Assembly: GCF_003999975.1 (NCBI RefSeq)
Contig: NZ_RJAC01000001.1
Coordinates: 1,116,001 to 1,180,000 of the forward strand
DNA from: Actinoplanes solisilvae
GTDB lineage: Bacteria; Actinomycetota; Actinomycetes; Mycobacteriales; Micromonosporaceae
Direction: 5' to 3'
Length of the DNA: 64,000 nt
The notes under the pieces: model-generated
What the model was told of the DNA's origin: nothing
The model's database searches: none
Seen by the model: only the letters and a program-made list of their open reading frames with translations
Position numbers and translations under genes: made by a program
Shown here: piece after piece, positions 62,407 through 64,000 of the stretch
Layout of the letters: each line of letters starts with the position of its first letter
How positions within the stretch are numbered: the stretch's first letter is position 1

Positions 62407-64000
62407 GTTCCGCATCCTGGGCAAGCTCGCCCTGCTCGTCCTCGTACCCCTTCTCGGCGTCGTGGCGCTGAGCGTGCCGGTCATCGTCAACCGTGTCTCG
62501 GCCGCCACGGACGCACAGAACACCTCGGACACCGTGGCTCTGGCCACCCGGGTCGGCACGGCCGTGCAGGAGCTCCAGGAGGAACGCCTGCTCTCGGTCG
62601 GCTACCTCTTCCAGCTCGTCGACCGCTCCGACCTGGTCGTGCAGAGCGCCGCCGCCCGCGACGCCGTGGCCCGCGTGGACGACGGCGGCGAGACTGTCTC
62701 GCGGGATCTGGCTCGGGCCCTGCGCAACCTCACCAAGCTCGACAACACCCGGCTCAACGTGCTGAACGGCGCGATCCTGCCGAACGCGATCGTCGACGAG
62801 TTCACCAAGCTCATCACGCCGGTCATCAACGGACTCGCGCTGTCGACGAACGCCGACCTCAAGACCGGTGTCGGCCGGCAGCTGTTCGCCCTCGAGCAGG
62901 CGCTGCGCAGTGACGACCTGATCAGCCAGGCCTCCGGCTACCTGGTCGCGGCCGTGAAGACCAACAACGCGGGCCTCATCGGGCTCTTCTCGCAGTCGCT
63001 GATCCAGCTCCAGCAGGTCATCGCGAACGCCGAGGCGTTCTTCACCGACAGCCAGTACAAGCTGTACCTGGGCGCGCAGGACGCGTTCTCGTCCCGCGTC
63101 GGCTCGCAGTTCCTCGCGATCGCGGCGACCGACCCGATCACCGCCATCCAGCAGCTCAAGATCGAGACACTGTTCCCGTCGCTGCAGTCGGTGCTCGTCC
63201 TCGGTGGCTTCGTCGAGAAGCGCGTCGCCGCGGACGTGGACGCGATCGTGACCAACAACCGCGATGCCGCCATCCGCGACGCGTTCCTCATCGGTGGCGG
63301 CTCGCTGGTCCTGCTGCTGCTCGTGGTTCTGCTGAGCCTCTTCATGGCCCGCGCCGTGGCCCGGCCGCTGCGCCGTCTCACCACCTCGGCCGACCGGATC
63401 GCCCGCGCCGCCGAGGCCGAGCTCGAAAGGGTGGCCGACGACGACGCCGAGTCGGTCCGCCCGATCCGCCTCGACCCGGTCGACGTCGAGGCCCAGGACG
63501 AGATCGGCGACCTGGCCCGCGCGTTCGACCGCGTGCAGACCACCGCCGTGCGGCTGGTGGAGCGGCAGGTGCTCGGCCGGCGCAACGTCGCCCAGATGTT
63601 CGCGCACGTCGGACGCCGCACCCAGAACCTGGTCGGCCGCCAGCTCGCGCTGATCGACAACCTGGAGCGCCGCGAGACCGACAGCGACCGCCTCTCCGAG
63701 CTCTACCGCCTCGACCACATGTCCAGCCGTCTGCGCCGGAACGCGTCCAGCCTCGTTGTGCTCTCCGGCGGCGCCGGCGCGAACGAGCACATGGCCCCGC
63801 TGGCCCTGCAGGACGTCGTGCGTCTCGCCCTCGGTGAGATCGAGGACTACACCCGTGTGGACGTCGACGTCCCCGAGGAGATCGTGGTCGTCCCGGCCGT
63901 CCTGGCCGACCTGACCCTGCTGCTCGCCGAGCTGATGGAGAACGCGACGTCGTTCTCGCCGCCGCAGACCCGCGTCGTGATCAGCGCGACCGAGCTGCGC
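62393..64000 (+). CDS. Conservon-type sensor histidine kinase, 3' truncated
   Basis: 536 codons lie in the window; the gene runs past its end. GTG start with GGGAG eight bases upstream. First helix LGKLALLVLVPLLGVVALSV, a nitrate/nitrite-sensing-like outer helical domain (QEERLLSVGYLFQLVDRSD), second helix (GGGSLVLLLLVVLLSLFMARAVARP), HAMP (RRLTTSADRIARAAE, EIGDLARAFDRVQ), a dimerisation-like region lacking a typical H-box (RNVAQMFAHVGRRTQNLVGRQLALID) and a HATPase N-box (LMENATSFSPP). This fits CvnA of actinobacterial conservons, normally followed by roadblock, DUF742 and small GTPase genes. Confidence 0.92.
   Translation, partial: MLFGKFRILGKLALLVLVPLLGVVALSVPVIVNRVSAATDAQNTSDTVALATRVGTAVQELQEERLLSVGYLFQLVDRSDLVVQSAAARDAVARVDDGGETVSRDLARALRNLTKLDNTRLNVLNGAILPNAIVDEFTKLITPVINGLALSTNADLKTGVGRQLFALEQALRSDDLISQASGYLVAAVKTNNAGLIGLFSQSLIQLQQVIANAEAFFTDSQYKLYLGAQDAFSSRVGSQFLAIAATDPITAIQQLKIETLFPSLQSVLVLGGFVEKRVAADVDAIVTNNRDAAIRDAFLIGGGSLVLLLLVVLLSLFMARAVARPLRRLTTSADRIARAAEAELERVADDDAESVRPIRLDPVDVEAQDEIGDLARAFDRVQTTAVRLVERQVLGRRNVAQMFAHVGRRTQNLVGRQLALIDNLERRETDSDRLSELYRLDHMSSRLRRNASSLVVLSGGAGANEHMAPLALQDVVRLALGEIEDYTRVDVDVPEEIVVVPAVLADLTLLLAELMENATSFSPPQTRVVISATELR

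Overview
The window is high-GC actinobacterial DNA, most likely from the Micromonosporaceae (an Actinoplanes-like genome). Supports are the GC-rich codon use, frequent GTG starts, WhiB and conservon genes, and a conserved block found across Actinobacteria: metallo-hydrolase, RidA, DUF4177, two ArsA-like ATPases, WhiB4/WblA and a PASTA penicillin-binding protein, the same order as M. tuberculosis Rv3677c-Rv3682. No rRNA or CRISPR array is visible. Species assignment is inference.

Layout. 1-3.2 kb: a two-gene acyl-CoA carboxylase-like pair whose catalytic motifs look eroded. 3.2-8.7 kb (minus): MBL hydrolase, adenylate cyclase-ATPase-TPR regulator and Ser/Thr kinase, probably one operon. 8.8-17 kb: the conserved envelope/redox block, with a TnpB-type IS200/IS605-family element (tnpB broken by one in-frame TGA) inserted between the two ArsA-like ATPase genes. 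17-19.3 kb: a membrane protein, then an AT-richer accessory patch with a coupled pair (75-aa membrane peptide plus a DUF5753-like protein without HTH) abutting the 3' side of tRNA-Pro(CGG). 19.4-25.8 kb: metallophosphoesterase, YqeY, FIST plus GAF-GGDEF-EAL signalling pair, pyrE and a VOC protein. 25.8-28.1 kb: two related secreted RTX-type proteins under near-identical promoters, closed by a 39-bp copy of the tRNA-Pro 3' half in inverted orientation.

28.3-37.7 kb: a frameshifted Gfo/Idh/MocA oxidoreductase, lysC-asd, leuL-leuA with a leucine leader, an HNH lipoprotein, and a third RTX protein. 37.7-43.8 kb: a five-gene peptide ABC transporter operon (C-A-B-D-F order). 44.2-49.2 kb: dnaX-ybaB-recR, 4.5S RNA and tRNA-Ser(GGA); the dnaX-ybaB gap holds repeats. 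49.4-60.8 kb: STAS protein, tRNA-Ser(CGA), deoD, tadA and partner, an M23 lipoprotein, a secreted propeller-like protein, tyrA, a DinB-like protein, mtnA, a PHP phosphoesterase and a DUF885 protein. 61.3-64 kb: a membrane protein followed by the start of a conservon-type sensor kinase, cut by the window end.

Themes. Many start codons lie 6-8 nt after a TANNNT hexamer, indicating widespread leaderless transcription; this resolves several starts. The most interesting structural signals are the inverted tRNA-Pro 3'-half pair (possible 8.7-kb inversion or element scar), a roughly 96-bp intergenic repeat family, the degenerate carboxylase pair, and the TnpB element with its guide-RNA end intact. 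Coordinates of RNA ends, hairpins and promoter hexamers were read by eye.
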